NCBI RefSeq assembly: GCF_024652905.1 | Contig: NZ_CP102428.1 | Location: 2,120,501-2,184,500 of the forward strand | Direction: 5' to 3' | Length of the DNA: 64,000 nt | Source of the DNA: Pseudomonas oryzihabitans | Lineage (GTDB): Bacteria; Pseudomonadota; Gammaproteobacteria; Pseudomonadales; Pseudomonadaceae | Part shown: in pieces, positions 1 to 8,066 of the stretch | Numbering within the stretch: position 1 is the stretch's first letter | How the letters are laid out: each line of letters begins with the position of its first letter | Notes under the pieces: model-generated | What the model was told of the DNA's origin: nothing | The model's database searches: none | What the model saw: the letters and a program-made list of their open reading frames with translations, nothing else | Position numbers and translations under genes: made by a program

Positions 1-968
1 CCATCGTCGGCATCCTCGCCAGCCGCTTCGGATGCCGTGCAGTGATCGCGACCAGCTCGGTGGCACTGGCGCTGGTGCTGCCGCTGCTTGCCGTCGCCGA
101 TTCGATTTTCGGCATGGCCATAGCCCTGGCCCTGTTCGGGGCCAGCGTTGGCGCCCTGGACGTCGCGATCAACATCCAGGCCGTGATGGTCGAGAAGGAC
201 AGCGGTCGCAACATGATGTCCGGCTTCCACGGCCTGTTCAGTGTCGGCGGGATCGTCGGCGCCGGCGGCATGAGCGTTCTGCTGGGGGCTGGAATCCAAC
301 CGCTGGTTGCGACCCTGGTGTTCAGCGCGTTGTTGATCCTTCTACTCGCGGCCTCAATCAAGGGTCTGCTGCCCTACGGCAATCATGACGCCGGGCAAAC
401 TCCGCTGTTCACGTTGCCGCGCGGGATCGTCGCCTTCATCGGCTTGCTGTGTTTTCTGATTTTTCTCAGTGAAGGCGCGATCCTGGACTGGAGCGCCTTG
501 TTCCTGATCGATGCCCATGACGTCGCCCCGGCACAGGCCGGCTTCGGTTACACGGTATTCGCGTTGGCGATGACCCTTGGCCGCCTGACCGGCGACTGGA
601 TCGTGAAGACGCTGGGCGGCCTGAAAGTGGTCGTAGCCGGCGGCCTACTCGCCGCGGCAGGCTTTCTGATGGCGGTGCTGGCACCCAGCCAGCCCTTTGC
701 CTTCGCCGGCTTTCTGCTCGTTGGCCTCGGGGCCTCCAACATCGTCCCGGTGCTCTTCAGTGCCGCAGGACGGCAGACCCGGATGCCTCCAAGCCACGCC
801 ATTGCCGCGATTACCACCATCGGCTACGCCGGCATTCTCATCGGTCCGGCAGCGATCGGTTTCGTGGCCCAGCATTGGAGTTTGAGTGCAGCGCTGGTGC
901 TGGTGGGGGGCGGGATGGCGTTTGTTGCGCTCACCTGGCCGATGACAGCAAGACAACAAAACGCCTAG
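1..968 (+). CDS. MFS transporter, YbjJ-like (5' end outside window)
   Basis: This is the C-terminal 321 residues of a major facilitator superfamily transporter; the frame is open to the left edge, so the start is missing and the GTG at 42 is internal. The visible part begins at a basic loop (SRFGCR) typical of the TM2-TM3 junction and then carries about ten hydrophobic segments. The stretch with ALDVAIN and SGFHGLFSVGG resembles the YbjJ-type MFS group. It would sit in the inner membrane. The substrate is not deducible; sugar-like or efflux roles are both possible. Confidence 0.8.
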   Translation, partial: IVGILASRFGCRAVIATSSVALALVLPLLAVADSIFGMAIALALFGASVGALDVAINIQAVMVEKDSGRNMMSGFHGLFSVGGIVGAGGMSVLLGAGIQPLVATLVFSALLILLLAASIKGLLPYGNHDAGQTPLFTLPRGIVAFIGLLCFLIFLSEGAILDWSALFLIDAHDVAPAQAGFGYTVFALAMTLGRLTGDWIVKTLGGLKVVVAGGLLAAAGFLMAVLAPSQPFAFAGFLLVGLGASNIVPVLFSAAGRQTRMPPSHAIAAITTIGYAGILIGPAAIGFVAQHWSLSAALVLVGGGMAFVALTWPMTARQQNA

Positions 969-1258
969 CGCTTCACCTTCGCCAGAGCCTGGCAGCCGCG
1001 ATCGAGCCCTTGGCAACGGCGGAATGGCATAGTCGCCGGTCACTGCTCCTTCTTCCATGCGAATCGAGCACCAGGCTCTCGGCTCAGGCCCCTTCCCAGA
1101 GGAACACACCAGACGCCAGGGGGGGGCATGTCGATCCGACAGGGTTTCGCTATCACCAAGAAGGCCAAGGCGAACAGGTCGTTGAGTATCAGGACGCCGG
1201 GACGGATCAGCAGCCCTGACAGCTGAACGCCTTCCCATCGCATCCCCAAACGAAAAAA
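969..1258. other. Intergenic stretch without convincing gene
   Basis: About 290 bases between the MFS stop and the tRNA terminator. Short open frames exist on both strands, including a hydrophobic 69-codon minus-strand frame at 1040-1249. They lack a ribosome binding site, and the minus-strand frame lies beyond the tRNA terminator. I see no gene, promoter or repeat here. Confidence 0.5.
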
Positions 1259-1280
1259 GGGCGACCCTTTCGGATCGCCC
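1259..1280 (-). terminator. Rho-independent terminator of tRNA-Val
   Basis: Nine-base arms with one mismatch around a four-base loop (GGGCGA...TCGCCC). On the minus strand the hairpin is followed directly by six T residues. It lies 33 bases beyond the tRNA 3' end, so it should end that transcript. Confidence 0.85.
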
Positions 1281-1288
1281 TTCTTCTT

Positions 1289-1310
1289 ACCCGCCAGCAG
1301 TGCGGGTTTT
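1289..1310 (+). terminator. Weak plus-strand hairpin, possible terminator
   Basis: ACCCGC...GCGGGT with a seven-base loop, followed by TTT and GTTTGG on the plus strand. It could stop plus-strand read-through towards the tRNA. The stem is short and the T tract is broken. Confidence 0.35.
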
Positions 1311-1313
1311 GTT

Positions 1314-1390
1314 TGGTAGGCACGATTGGATTCGAACCAACGACCCCCACCATGTCAAGGTGGTGCTCTAACCAACTGAGCTACGTGCCT
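1314..1390 (-). tRNA. tRNA-Val(GAC)
   Basis: The minus strand reads as a complete 77-nt tRNA. It has a seven-base acceptor stem (AGGCACG...CGTGCCT), a D arm with AGCTCAGTTGGTTAGAGC, the anticodon loop CTTGACA with anticodon GAC, a T arm with GTTCGAATC, and an encoded CCA end. GAC reads valine GUC/GUU codons. It is a single gene with its own promoter and terminator; no neighbouring tRNA is seen. Confidence 0.96.
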
Positions 1391-1403
1391 GCTGTGGGTG
1401 CGC

Positions 1404-1431
1404 ATTCTACAGCGCGAGACTTTAGCGTCAA
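1404..1431 (-). promoter_or_regulatory. Sigma-70 promoter of tRNA-Val
   Basis: On the minus strand a -35 TTGACG (1426-1431) and a -10 TAGAAT (1404-1409) are separated by 16 bases. They lie just upstream of the tRNA 5' end at 1390. The GC-rich segment between the -10 and the tRNA fits a stable RNA discriminator. Confidence 0.8.
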
Positions 1432-1477
1432 GCCCTTTTTTCAGCTAAACGCCTGAAAACGTGAATTTTTTTGCGGA

Positions 1478-1990
1478 CTAGGAAAGACGCCGGGCTGGAC
1501 GCCGTGGATAGAGCAGGATGGAAAGCCAGAGCGCGAGAGTTTCCACTGTCACCGCCAGCGCCAATCCCAGCCCTATTCCCCAGCCGATGGCTTCGGGGGT
1601 AAGGACCACCTGATAGCGATATTGCCGCAGGGTCTCGTCACGCAGCTCGCCGTTGGGCCGTACTAGGATGTGCCAGGCCCGCTGGTACCAGGGGCCTTGC
1701 AAGGCCTGCCATTCTTCGTTGAACAGCGCGTTACGGCGCATCAGTACGCCAAGGCTGTCGGCGTCGCTGCGAAAGACCGGATCCTCGCTGGCCCGGTAAT
1801 GCGCCAACAGGCCGTCGAGGCTGCCCTCGAAATATTGCTGCGCGGTCCGCCTGAAGCCGCTCAGGGCCTGATCGGACTCCAGGCGATGGGCATCCACGCG
1901 CTGCTCGTAGTCGAGCATGAAACCGGGGATCTGCACCCCTACCAGCAAGGCCAGGGTAAACAACAGCAGACGAATATAGCTGCGCAGCAT
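1478..1990 (-). CDS. DUF2937 family membrane protein
   Basis: 170 residues. An N-terminal transmembrane helix (about residues 5-27) is followed by a polar region of roughly 100 residues and a second hydrophobic segment (about 134-160) ending in a basic tail (YPRRPARR). This two-helix layout with an intervening soluble domain matches DUF2937 proteins of pseudomonads. The function is unknown. It lies 18 bases downstream of the glutamine amidotransferase gene on the same strand, so the two are probably co-transcribed. Confidence 0.75.
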   Translation of the reverse strand: MLRSYIRLLLFTLALLVGVQIPGFMLDYEQRVDAHRLESDQALSGFRRTAQQYFEGSLDGLLAHYRASEDPVFRSDADSLGVLMRRNALFNEEWQALQGPWYQRAWHILVRPNGELRDETLRQYRYQVVLTPEAIGWGIGLGLALAVTVETLALWLSILLYPRRPARRLS

Positions 1991-2008
1991 CGTGAGGTAG
2001 GTTCCTGT

Positions 2009-2782
2009 CTAGACGCGACCCTGGGTGACGATCTCGCCATCCCACCAGAGATGCCATTCCCCCGGCTGATGCAGGGTCCAGACCTCGTCGCAGGTCAGCG
2101 GCTCGGTGGCGATGATGGTGACGACATCATTGGGCGTGGTCTCGGCCTTGAAGTCGATGCGTACTTCCGCATCACGCAACTGGGCCGGACCGAAGGGGGC
2201 ACGGCGGGTGATATGGGCCAGCTTGGTGGTGCAGAAGCTGAACAGCCAGTCGCCATCGCTGAGCAGGCAGTTGAAGACGCCCTTCTTGCGAAAACCATCG
2301 CAGGCGTTCACCAGCTGCGGCAGCAGCATCTCCACCGGGACGGGTTCGGGAAAGCGCTCGCGAACCTGATCCAGCAGACTGCAAAAGGCCGTCTCGCTGT
2401 CGGTAGTGCCTACCGGTCGGTAGAAACGCGGCTCGGGATGAAAATCCTGCAGCTGGCCATTGTGGGCAAAACTCCAATAGCGCCCGCCCAGCTCGCGCAC
2501 GAAGGGATGGGTATTGGCCAGATTGACCGCCCCGACATTGGCATGGCGGATATGGCCGATCACCGTGTGGCTCTTGATCGGATAGCCCTGGACCAGCTTG
2601 GCCACCTCGGAATCGGCGCCCGGCAAGGCATCCTTGAACAGGTGCAGGCCCCTACCCTCGTAGAAGGCCACGCCCCAGCCGTCTCGATGCGGACCGGTGC
2701 GACCGCCGCGCTGCATGAGGCCCTGGAGACTGAAGACCAGATCCGTGGGCACGTTGGCACTCATGCCCAGCAATTCGCACAT
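2009..2782 (-). CDS. Class II glutamine amidotransferase, YafJ-like
   Basis: 257 residues. The protein starts MCELLG, so Cys2 becomes the N-terminal nucleophile after Met removal, as in Ntn-type glutaminase domains. Further glutaminase landmarks are HIRH (77-80), NTHPF (90-94) and AHNG (106-109). There is no synthase domain after the glutaminase, so it belongs to the stand-alone YafJ/DUG3-like group, predicted to release ammonia from glutamine or a gamma-glutamyl compound. The physiological substrate is not known. It is probably co-transcribed with the downstream DUF2937 gene. Confidence 0.85.
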   Translation of the reverse strand: MCELLGMSANVPTDLVFSLQGLMQRGGRTGPHRDGWGVAFYEGRGLHLFKDALPGADSEVAKLVQGYPIKSHTVIGHIRHANVGAVNLANTHPFVRELGGRYWSFAHNGQLQDFHPEPRFYRPVGTTDSETAFCSLLDQVRERFPEPVPVEMLLPQLVNACDGFRKKGVFNCLLSDGDWLFSFCTTKLAHITRRAPFGPAQLRDAEVRIDFKAETTPNDVVTIIATEPLTCDEVWTLHQPGEWHLWWDGEIVTQGRV

Positions 2783-2880
2783 GTCCGTCCCTCCGGGGTG
2801 GCTGCCTGGTTCAACGGCGGCTGCAGCCGCTGCCCTTCGCGGTCATGCTGAAGGGGTCACGGCCCAGGCGCAAGCCTGGA

Positions 2881-3354
2881 TTACAGACGGGGTTCGACGC
2901 GCTCGCTACGGCCACGGGGCTCACGGCGCTCCGCAGGTGCTGCCGGGCTGCGCAGTGCCGTCGGCGATTCCGGCTGTGGATCATCCGCAGGGCTTTCCGC
3001 GGCGACCGGCGCAGGACGCGGATGGGAGCGGCGGTACAGCCAGCGACAAAGGACGAAGATCAGGTAGAGCACCACGCCGATGGTGCCAGCCGCCGCCAGA
3101 TTGGCCACGGCCGACCAGGCACTGTTGCCGACCTTGAACACCAGGTCCAGCACCGTCACGGCGATCGCCGGCGCATAGAGGCCATGCTCGGCATCCACCA
3201 GAGCCGGGGTCACCAGCAGCACGGCCACCACCAGGCGGATAGGTTCGCGCAACCAGCGCCAGAGCCAACCGGTGGCCTTGAAAGACACCACCAACAGCAG
3301 CAGCGCGGCGACGGCGTAGACGGCCCAGGCGATCAGGTACTCTTGCTCGGTCAT
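2881..3354 (-). CDS. Small membrane protein of unknown function
   Basis: 157 residues starting MTEQEYLIAW at the ATG 3354-3352; the frame stays open further upstream but runs into the neighbouring divergent gene. Four hydrophobic segments (roughly residues 7-27, 36-56, 60-75 and 85-108) are followed by a Pro/Arg/Glu-rich cytoplasmic-type tail of about 45 residues. I do not recognise a family with confidence; comparable proteins sit beside oligopeptidase genes in pseudomonads. It is divergent from ptrB with about 90 bases between the starts. Confidence 0.65.
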   Translation of the reverse strand: MTEQEYLIAWAVYAVAALLLLVVSFKATGWLWRWLREPIRLVVAVLLVTPALVDAEHGLYAPAIAVTVLDLVFKVGNSAWSAVANLAAAGTIGVVLYLIFVLCRWLYRRSHPRPAPVAAESPADDPQPESPTALRSPAAPAERREPRGRSERVEPRL

Positions 3355-3443
3355 TGCGATCCATGGCGATAGCGGAAAGGAGAAGCCTATGATAGCGGTT
3401 TTGCCCCGCCCGCGTGTCTTTGCGCGGCGCCCAAGGAGCCCGC

Positions 3444-5465
3444 ATGACCCAAGCCCCCACCACCCGCCGCGCCCCTGGCGACGATCCCTACGTCTGGCTG
3501 GAAAGCCGTGACGCTCCCGAGGTACTGGCGCACCTGGAAGCCGAGAATGCCTACCTGGAAGCCCAGCTGGCACCCGAGGCTGCCCTGCGCGAGCAGCTGT
3601 TCGAGGAAATCCGTGCACGCATCCGCGAGACGGACCTGTCGCTGCCCGTCCCCCGCGGCGACTACCTCTACTATCAGCGTACCCAGGCTGGTGACGAATA
3701 CGGCCGCAACTATCGCTGCCGCCGACCAGCCGACGGCGATCTCACGCCCGATCCGGCGACCGACGAATTGCTGTTCGACGGCAACGCCATCGCCGACGGC
3801 GGCTTTCTCTCCGTCGGCCGCTTCACCATCAGCCCGGACCAGACCCGGCTCGCCTACAGCCTCGACCAGGTCGGTGACGAGACCTACCGGCTCTATGTGA
3901 AGGAACTGGCCACCGGCATAGTGACCGAACTGCCCTTCGAGGAGTGCGACGGCAGCCTGACCTGGGCCAATGACAGCCGCACCCTGTTCTTTGGCGAGCG
4001 CGACGAATCCCATCGTCCGCACAAGCTCTATCGCTACCACCTGGGTGATGCCGAGCCGCAACTGGTCTTCCACGAGACCGATGGGCGCTTCTTTCTCGGC
4101 TGCTATCGTTCGAGCTCCGAACGCAAGCTGCTGCTGCTGTCCCACAGCAAGACCACCAGCGAAGCCTGGGCGCTGGACGCGGATCGGCCGGACGAGGCCT
4201 TCGTCTGCCTGGCGCCCCGCGAAGAAGGTCATGAGTATTTCCCCGATCATGGCGTCGATGGCTGGTACATCCGCAGCAACCAGGACGGCATCAACTTCGC
4301 GCTCTACCAGGCCGCCGAGGAAAGTCCCACGCGCTCGCACTGGCAGCTGCTGGTACCTCACGATCCCGCGGTGATGCTGGAGGACGCCAGCCTCGGCGCC
4401 CAGGCGCTGGTCTTGAGCCTGCGCACCGCCGGGTTGCCGATCTTGGAGGTTCGCCCCTATGGTCAGGCCTCCTACCGGGTCGACCTGCCGGACGAGGTCT
4501 ACAGCCTCGATGCCATGGACGTACTGGAATTCGACAGTCCCGTCATGCGCCTGCGCTACGAGGCGCTCAATCGCCCCGCCGAGATCCGCGAACTGGACCT
4601 GGTAAGCGGTACCCAGCGAGTGCTCAAGCAGGTGCCGGTGGAAGGCCCCTTCGACGCCGACGCCTACGAGAGCCGCCGCCTGTGGGCCACCGCCGCGGAC
4701 GGCACGCGCATTCCCATCAGCCTGGTCGGTCGGCGCGATCTGCCGCAGAGCGCCCCACTCTACCTCTATGGCTATGGTGCCTACGGCCACAGCCTGGACC
4801 CCTGGTTCTCCCATGCGCGCCTGAGCCTGCTGAATCGTGGCGTGCGCTTCGCCATCGCCCATGTGCGCGGCGGCGGCGAACTAGGGGAAGCCTGGTATCG
4901 CAGCGGCAAGCTGGAACACAAGCAGAACACCTTCGATGACTTCATCGCCTGCACCGAGCATCTGCTGGAACAGGGCCTGACGACGCCGCAACAGGTGGTC
5001 ATCAGCGGCGGCAGTGCCGGCGGTCTGCTGATCGGCGCCGTGCTCAACCAGCGGCCCGAGCTCTATGCCGCGGCCATTGCCGAGGTGCCCTTCGTCGACG
5101 TGCTCAACACCATGCTCAAACCGGACCTGCCTTTGACCGTGACCGAGTACGACGAGTGGGGCGATCCGAACGAGCCCGAGGTGAGGGCGCGCATCGCCAG
5201 CTACGCGCCCTACGAAAACGTCAAGGCCCAGGCCTATCCGGCCATCCTGGCGGTGGCGGGCTATCACGACACCCGGGTGCAGTATTGGGAAGCCGCCAAG
5301 TGGGTGGCGCGGCTGCGCGAGCGGCGGACCGATCAGGCGCCCCTGCTCCTGCTCAAAACCGAATTCGGCGCCGGACACGGCGGCATGAGCGGGCGTTACC
5401 AGGCGTTGCGCGACGTGGCCCTGGAATACGCCTTCGTCTTCCGGGTACTGGGCCTGACCGGCTAG
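3444..5465 (+). CDS. ptrB: Oligopeptidase B-type serine peptidase (S9A)
   Basis: 673 residues, close to the usual 680-700 of oligopeptidase B. An N-terminal beta-propeller (about residues 1-400) precedes the alpha/beta-hydrolase domain. The catalytic triad is visible as Ser524 in GGSAGG, Asp609 in GYHDTR and His645 in GAGHGG. The enzyme cuts short peptides after basic residues in the cytoplasm. The ATG at 3444 is chosen because AAGGAG lies five bases upstream (3433-3438); an earlier in-frame start at 3414 has no such site. Confidence 0.9.
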   Translation: MTQAPTTRRAPGDDPYVWLESRDAPEVLAHLEAENAYLEAQLAPEAALREQLFEEIRARIRETDLSLPVPRGDYLYYQRTQAGDEYGRNYRCRRPADGDLTPDPATDELLFDGNAIADGGFLSVGRFTISPDQTRLAYSLDQVGDETYRLYVKELATGIVTELPFEECDGSLTWANDSRTLFFGERDESHRPHKLYRYHLGDAEPQLVFHETDGRFFLGCYRSSSERKLLLLSHSKTTSEAWALDADRPDEAFVCLAPREEGHEYFPDHGVDGWYIRSNQDGINFALYQAAEESPTRSHWQLLVPHDPAVMLEDASLGAQALVLSLRTAGLPILEVRPYGQASYRVDLPDEVYSLDAMDVLEFDSPVMRLRYEALNRPAEIRELDLVSGTQRVLKQVPVEGPFDADAYESRRLWATAADGTRIPISLVGRRDLPQSAPLYLYGYGAYGHSLDPWFSHARLSLLNRGVRFAIAHVRGGGELGEAWYRSGKLEHKQNTFDDFIACTEHLLEQGLTTPQQVVISGGSAGGLLIGAVLNQRPELYAAAIAEVPFVDVLNTMLKPDLPLTVTEYDEWGDPNEPEVRARIASYAPYENVKAQAYPAILAVAGYHDTRVQYWEAAKWVARLRERRTDQAPLLLLKTEFGAGHGGMSGRYQALRDVALEYAFVFRVLGLTG

Positions 5466-5518
5466 GGAACGGCGGGGGCTCTGGGCAGGTCTTTTCCACA
5501 GCTAAAGGAGAATCTGCC

Positions 5519-6274
5519 ATGCACCTAGATGCCCCCACTCCCCCTCTCGCTCCCCCGCCTCGCAACGCCGCTGCCATCCAGGGCGTGGAACGCCTGGCCT
5601 CCGTGGCCGGCGGTGGCTTGCTGCTCAGCCGCGGCCTGGCGCGTGGCGGTCTGCTCGGCCTGCTGACCGGCGCCACCGGCGCCTGGCTGCTGAATCGCGG
5701 CCTGCGCGGCCATTGCTCGATCAAGCGCACCCTGACCAAGGTGCGTTTCGAGCGCGACGTCCGCCGTTCGCTGGCCTGGCATTCGGCAGCCTCCCAGACC
5801 CGCCGGATCGTCATCGCCCGTCCCCGCGATGAGCTCTATCGCTTCTGGCGCGACTTCTCCAACCTGCCGATCTTCATGCGCCACATCGAACGCGTGGACG
5901 TGCTCAACGACCGCTATTCCCACTGGGTGGTCAAGGCGCCCATGGGCCGTTTCGAATGGGATGCCGAAGTCACCGACGACGTGCCGGGCCGCCTGATTGG
6001 CTGGCGCTCCTGTGGCTATGCCGGTCTGAACAACCTGGGCTGGGTCAGCTTCGAAGATGTGCCCGGTGGCACCGAGGTGACGGCCGTCATGGCCTACGAA
6101 CCGCCGGCCGGCCGCCTCGGCCACCTGTTCGCCCGCCTGCTGCGCCGCGACCCTGGCACCCGCATCGCCCAGGACCTGGCCGAGCTGAAGGTGCTGCTGG
6201 AACGCGCCCATGCGGTCGGTGATCGCTATGGCGCCGTCGAGCGCACCTCGCACATGGAGTCGCCGCTGGGCTGA
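5519..6274 (+). CDS. SRPBCC (polyketide cyclase-like) membrane-associated protein
   Basis: 251 residues. A Pro-rich N-terminus is followed by a glycine-rich hydrophobic hairpin (about residues 25-62, GGLLLSRGL...GLLTGATGAWLLNRGL) and then an SRPBCC/cyclase-dehydrase fold. The latter begins at IVIARPRDELYRFWRDFSNL and includes FMRHIERV and a C-terminal amphipathic helix. Such proteins may bind lipids or hydrophobic ligands; the actual role is unknown. The ATG at 5519 has AAAGGAG at 5504-5510. It lies 53 bases after ptrB on the same strand. Confidence 0.8.
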   Translation: MHLDAPTPPLAPPPRNAAAIQGVERLASVAGGGLLLSRGLARGGLLGLLTGATGAWLLNRGLRGHCSIKRTLTKVRFERDVRRSLAWHSAASQTRRIVIARPRDELYRFWRDFSNLPIFMRHIERVDVLNDRYSHWVVKAPMGRFEWDAEVTDDVPGRLIGWRSCGYAGLNNLGWVSFEDVPGGTEVTAVMAYEPPAGRLGHLFARLLRRDPGTRIAQDLAELKVLLERAHAVGDRYGAVERTSHMESPLG

Positions 6275-6288
6275 TCTTCGGCTGTACC

Positions 6289-6312
6289 GCGGCGTCTCGC
6301 TCGGGACGCCGC
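6289..6312 (+). terminator. GC-rich hairpin after the SRPBCC gene
   Basis: Perfect eight-base arms GCGGCGTC/GACGCCGC around an eight-base loop, 15 bases after the stop at 6274. No T tract follows, so it may be a Rho-independent terminator remnant or an mRNA-stabilising hairpin. Confidence 0.4.
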
Positions 6313-6491
6313 CACTCTCCTCCCAAGCCATTCAGCCTGTACCGGCTTATCTCGTAACGACCCCAAACCCCGCTTTGCGACACCGCGGTGACAACCGGCG
6401 TGCAGCCGCTTGCGACGCCTGGAAAATCAATGTTAGCTTTCGAACAATGGAGCAGTTAATGACAGCTCGATAACATCGCAGGCCATCCGGT

Positions 6492-7343
6492 GTGACCAAG
6501 CCACTCTTCTTCCAAGCCCTTGAAGGCGCCTTCGCCGACCTTACGCCCACCGGCAAACGCGTTGCAGGCTACCTGTTGGCCAATCCGGAGAAGCTGCCCT
6601 TCGAGACCGCCGACAGCATCGCCCAACGCACCAACACCACCGGCATTTCCGTGGGTCGGCTGCTGCGCTCACTGGGCTATCGCAACCTCGACGACGTCAA
6701 GCAGAGCCTGAGAGACGAAGGCCTGGAAGGCTGGCGCATCACCGACCGCTTCAGTGCCTTTCGCCAGCAGAGCGGACGCAGCGACGCCCTGGACCGCTCT
6801 CTGGCCGCCGAGCTCGCCGCCATCGAGGACGTCTACCAGCTGGCCCGCGGTCCGGTGTTCGAGCAGGTGGTCCGGCAGCTGACCGGTGCGGACGCCGTGT
6901 TCATCGCCGGTATCCAGACCACCCGCGGCGTCCTGGGTAGCTTTCACAGCCTGCTGGAATACATCCGCCCCAAGGCCTTCTACGTCGACGGTCTGTCGGG
7001 CACCTACGCCGACATCTTCAACAGCGGCTTCGCCCAGCCCTACCTGGTGGTGGCCGACTTTCGCGCCTATTCCAGCGTGACCCGCAAGCTCTGCGAGAGC
7101 GCTCGCGATGCCAGGCTGCCCATGGCGCTGATCACCGACTACCACTGCCCCTGGGCGCGGGACTATCCCGCCGACCTGCTGCAACTGCGCCTGGAAGTCG
7201 ACCAGTTCTGGGACTCCCTGGCGCCGCTGGCCTGCCTGCTGAACCTGCTGGTGTCAGCGGTGGCGGATCGCTCGGGCGATGCCCTGGAACAGCGCCTGGC
7301 CAGCAACCGCGCCCTGCAGCAGCGCTTCGGGCAATTCGAATGA
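6492..7343 (+). CDS. MurR/RpiR family transcriptional regulator
   Basis: 283 residues. An N-terminal HTH_6 domain (about 1-77, with TPTGKRVAGYLL and TNTTGISVGRLLRSLGY) is followed by a SIS sugar-phosphate-isomerase-like ligand domain (about 115-250). This is the MurR/RpiR layout, a family that often senses phosphosugars or cell-wall sugars. The GTG at 6492 is the likely start; its ribosome site is weak. It overlaps ddpX by four bases (ATGA), so it is the first gene of the ddp operon and probably its regulator. The effector is inferred, not shown. Confidence 0.87.
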   Translation: MTKPLFFQALEGAFADLTPTGKRVAGYLLANPEKLPFETADSIAQRTNTTGISVGRLLRSLGYRNLDDVKQSLRDEGLEGWRITDRFSAFRQQSGRSDALDRSLAAELAAIEDVYQLARGPVFEQVVRQLTGADAVFIAGIQTTRGVLGSFHSLLEYIRPKAFYVDGLSGTYADIFNSGFAQPYLVVADFRAYSSVTRKLCESARDARLPMALITDYHCPWARDYPADLLQLRLEVDQFWDSLAPLACLLNLLVSAVADRSGDALEQRLASNRALQQRFGQFE

Positions 7344-7960
7344 GCCCTGGTCCTCTTCTTCACCCCAAGGAAGCACCCCGTACCGTGAATCATCCAGAAC
7401 TCGTCGAGATCGACGCCCACCACTACGGCGTGGACATTCACCTGGTCTATGCGACCGCCGACAACCTGGCTGGCAAGGTGCTCTACCAAGACGCCCACTG
7501 CCTGCTGCACCGGGATGCCGCCGCCCGCCTGCACCGCGCCAGCGCGCTGGCGCAACAGGCCGGTCTGCGTCTGCAGGTGCTGGATGCCTACCGCCCGCCC
7601 TATGCCCAGCAACTGCTGTGGCGGGTGCTGCCCGATGCCCAGTACGTGAGCGATCCGGCGCAGGGTTCGCACCACAGCCGCGGCGTGGCCGTGGACGTGA
7701 CCCTGCTCGACGAGGCCGGCGAGCCGCTGGACATGGGGACCGGCTTCGACGACATGCGCGAGCTGTCGCACCTGTTCAATCCGGCGCTGCCCGCCGCCGC
7801 CCAGCGTAACCGCCTGCTGCTGCTGGGCATCATGCAGAGCGCCGGCTTCACCTTCATCCCCAGCGAGTGGTGGCACTTCGAATTGCCCGATGCCCGCCGC
7901 TATGCGCTGATCGACTACCACCATCTCAGCCAGGAGGAGCTCGCCGCCCTGCTGAACTGA
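7340..7960 (+). CDS. ddpX: D-alanyl-D-alanine dipeptidase (VanX/DdpX family)
   Basis: 206 residues from ATG 7340, or 191 if the GTG at 7385 is used, which is closer to the usual VanX/DdpX length. The M15D zinc site is intact: S110-x-H112-xx-G115-x-A117-x-D119, and EWWH giving the catalytic Glu176 and the ligand His179. Arg85 in DAYRPP matches the substrate-binding arginine. It hydrolyses D-Ala-D-Ala to D-Ala. No signal peptide is seen, so it acts in the cytoplasm on dipeptide brought in by the following ABC importer. The four-base overlap with the RpiR gene indicates translational coupling. Confidence 0.9.
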   Translation: MSPGPLLHPKEAPRTVNHPELVEIDAHHYGVDIHLVYATADNLAGKVLYQDAHCLLHRDAAARLHRASALAQQAGLRLQVLDAYRPPYAQQLLWRVLPDAQYVSDPAQGSHHSRGVAVDVTLLDEAGEPLDMGTGFDDMRELSHLFNPALPAAAQRNRLLLLGIMQSAGFTFIPSEWWHFELPDARRYALIDYHHLSQEELAALLN

Positions 7961-8066
7961 TCCTGCCGGCGACCGGGTCATTCGAATCCGGCGCCGCGAG
8001 CCCTTCGCTCGACCGCCTTGCCCACTGCCGAAACACCCATAAACCCAAACAATCCGAGGTACCGGC

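Noticed and set aside
1040..1249. 69-codon hydrophobic minus-strand frame after the MFS gene
   Set aside because: No ribosome site, lies beyond the tRNA terminator, and overlaps other random frames.
3387..4862. 491-codon frame antisense to ptrB
   Set aside because: Covered by the oligopeptidase with intact catalytic triad.
6430..6480. TGTT-N8-AACA half-palindrome before the RpiR gene
   Set aside because: Arms are only four bases and the inner bases do not pair; not enough for an operator call.
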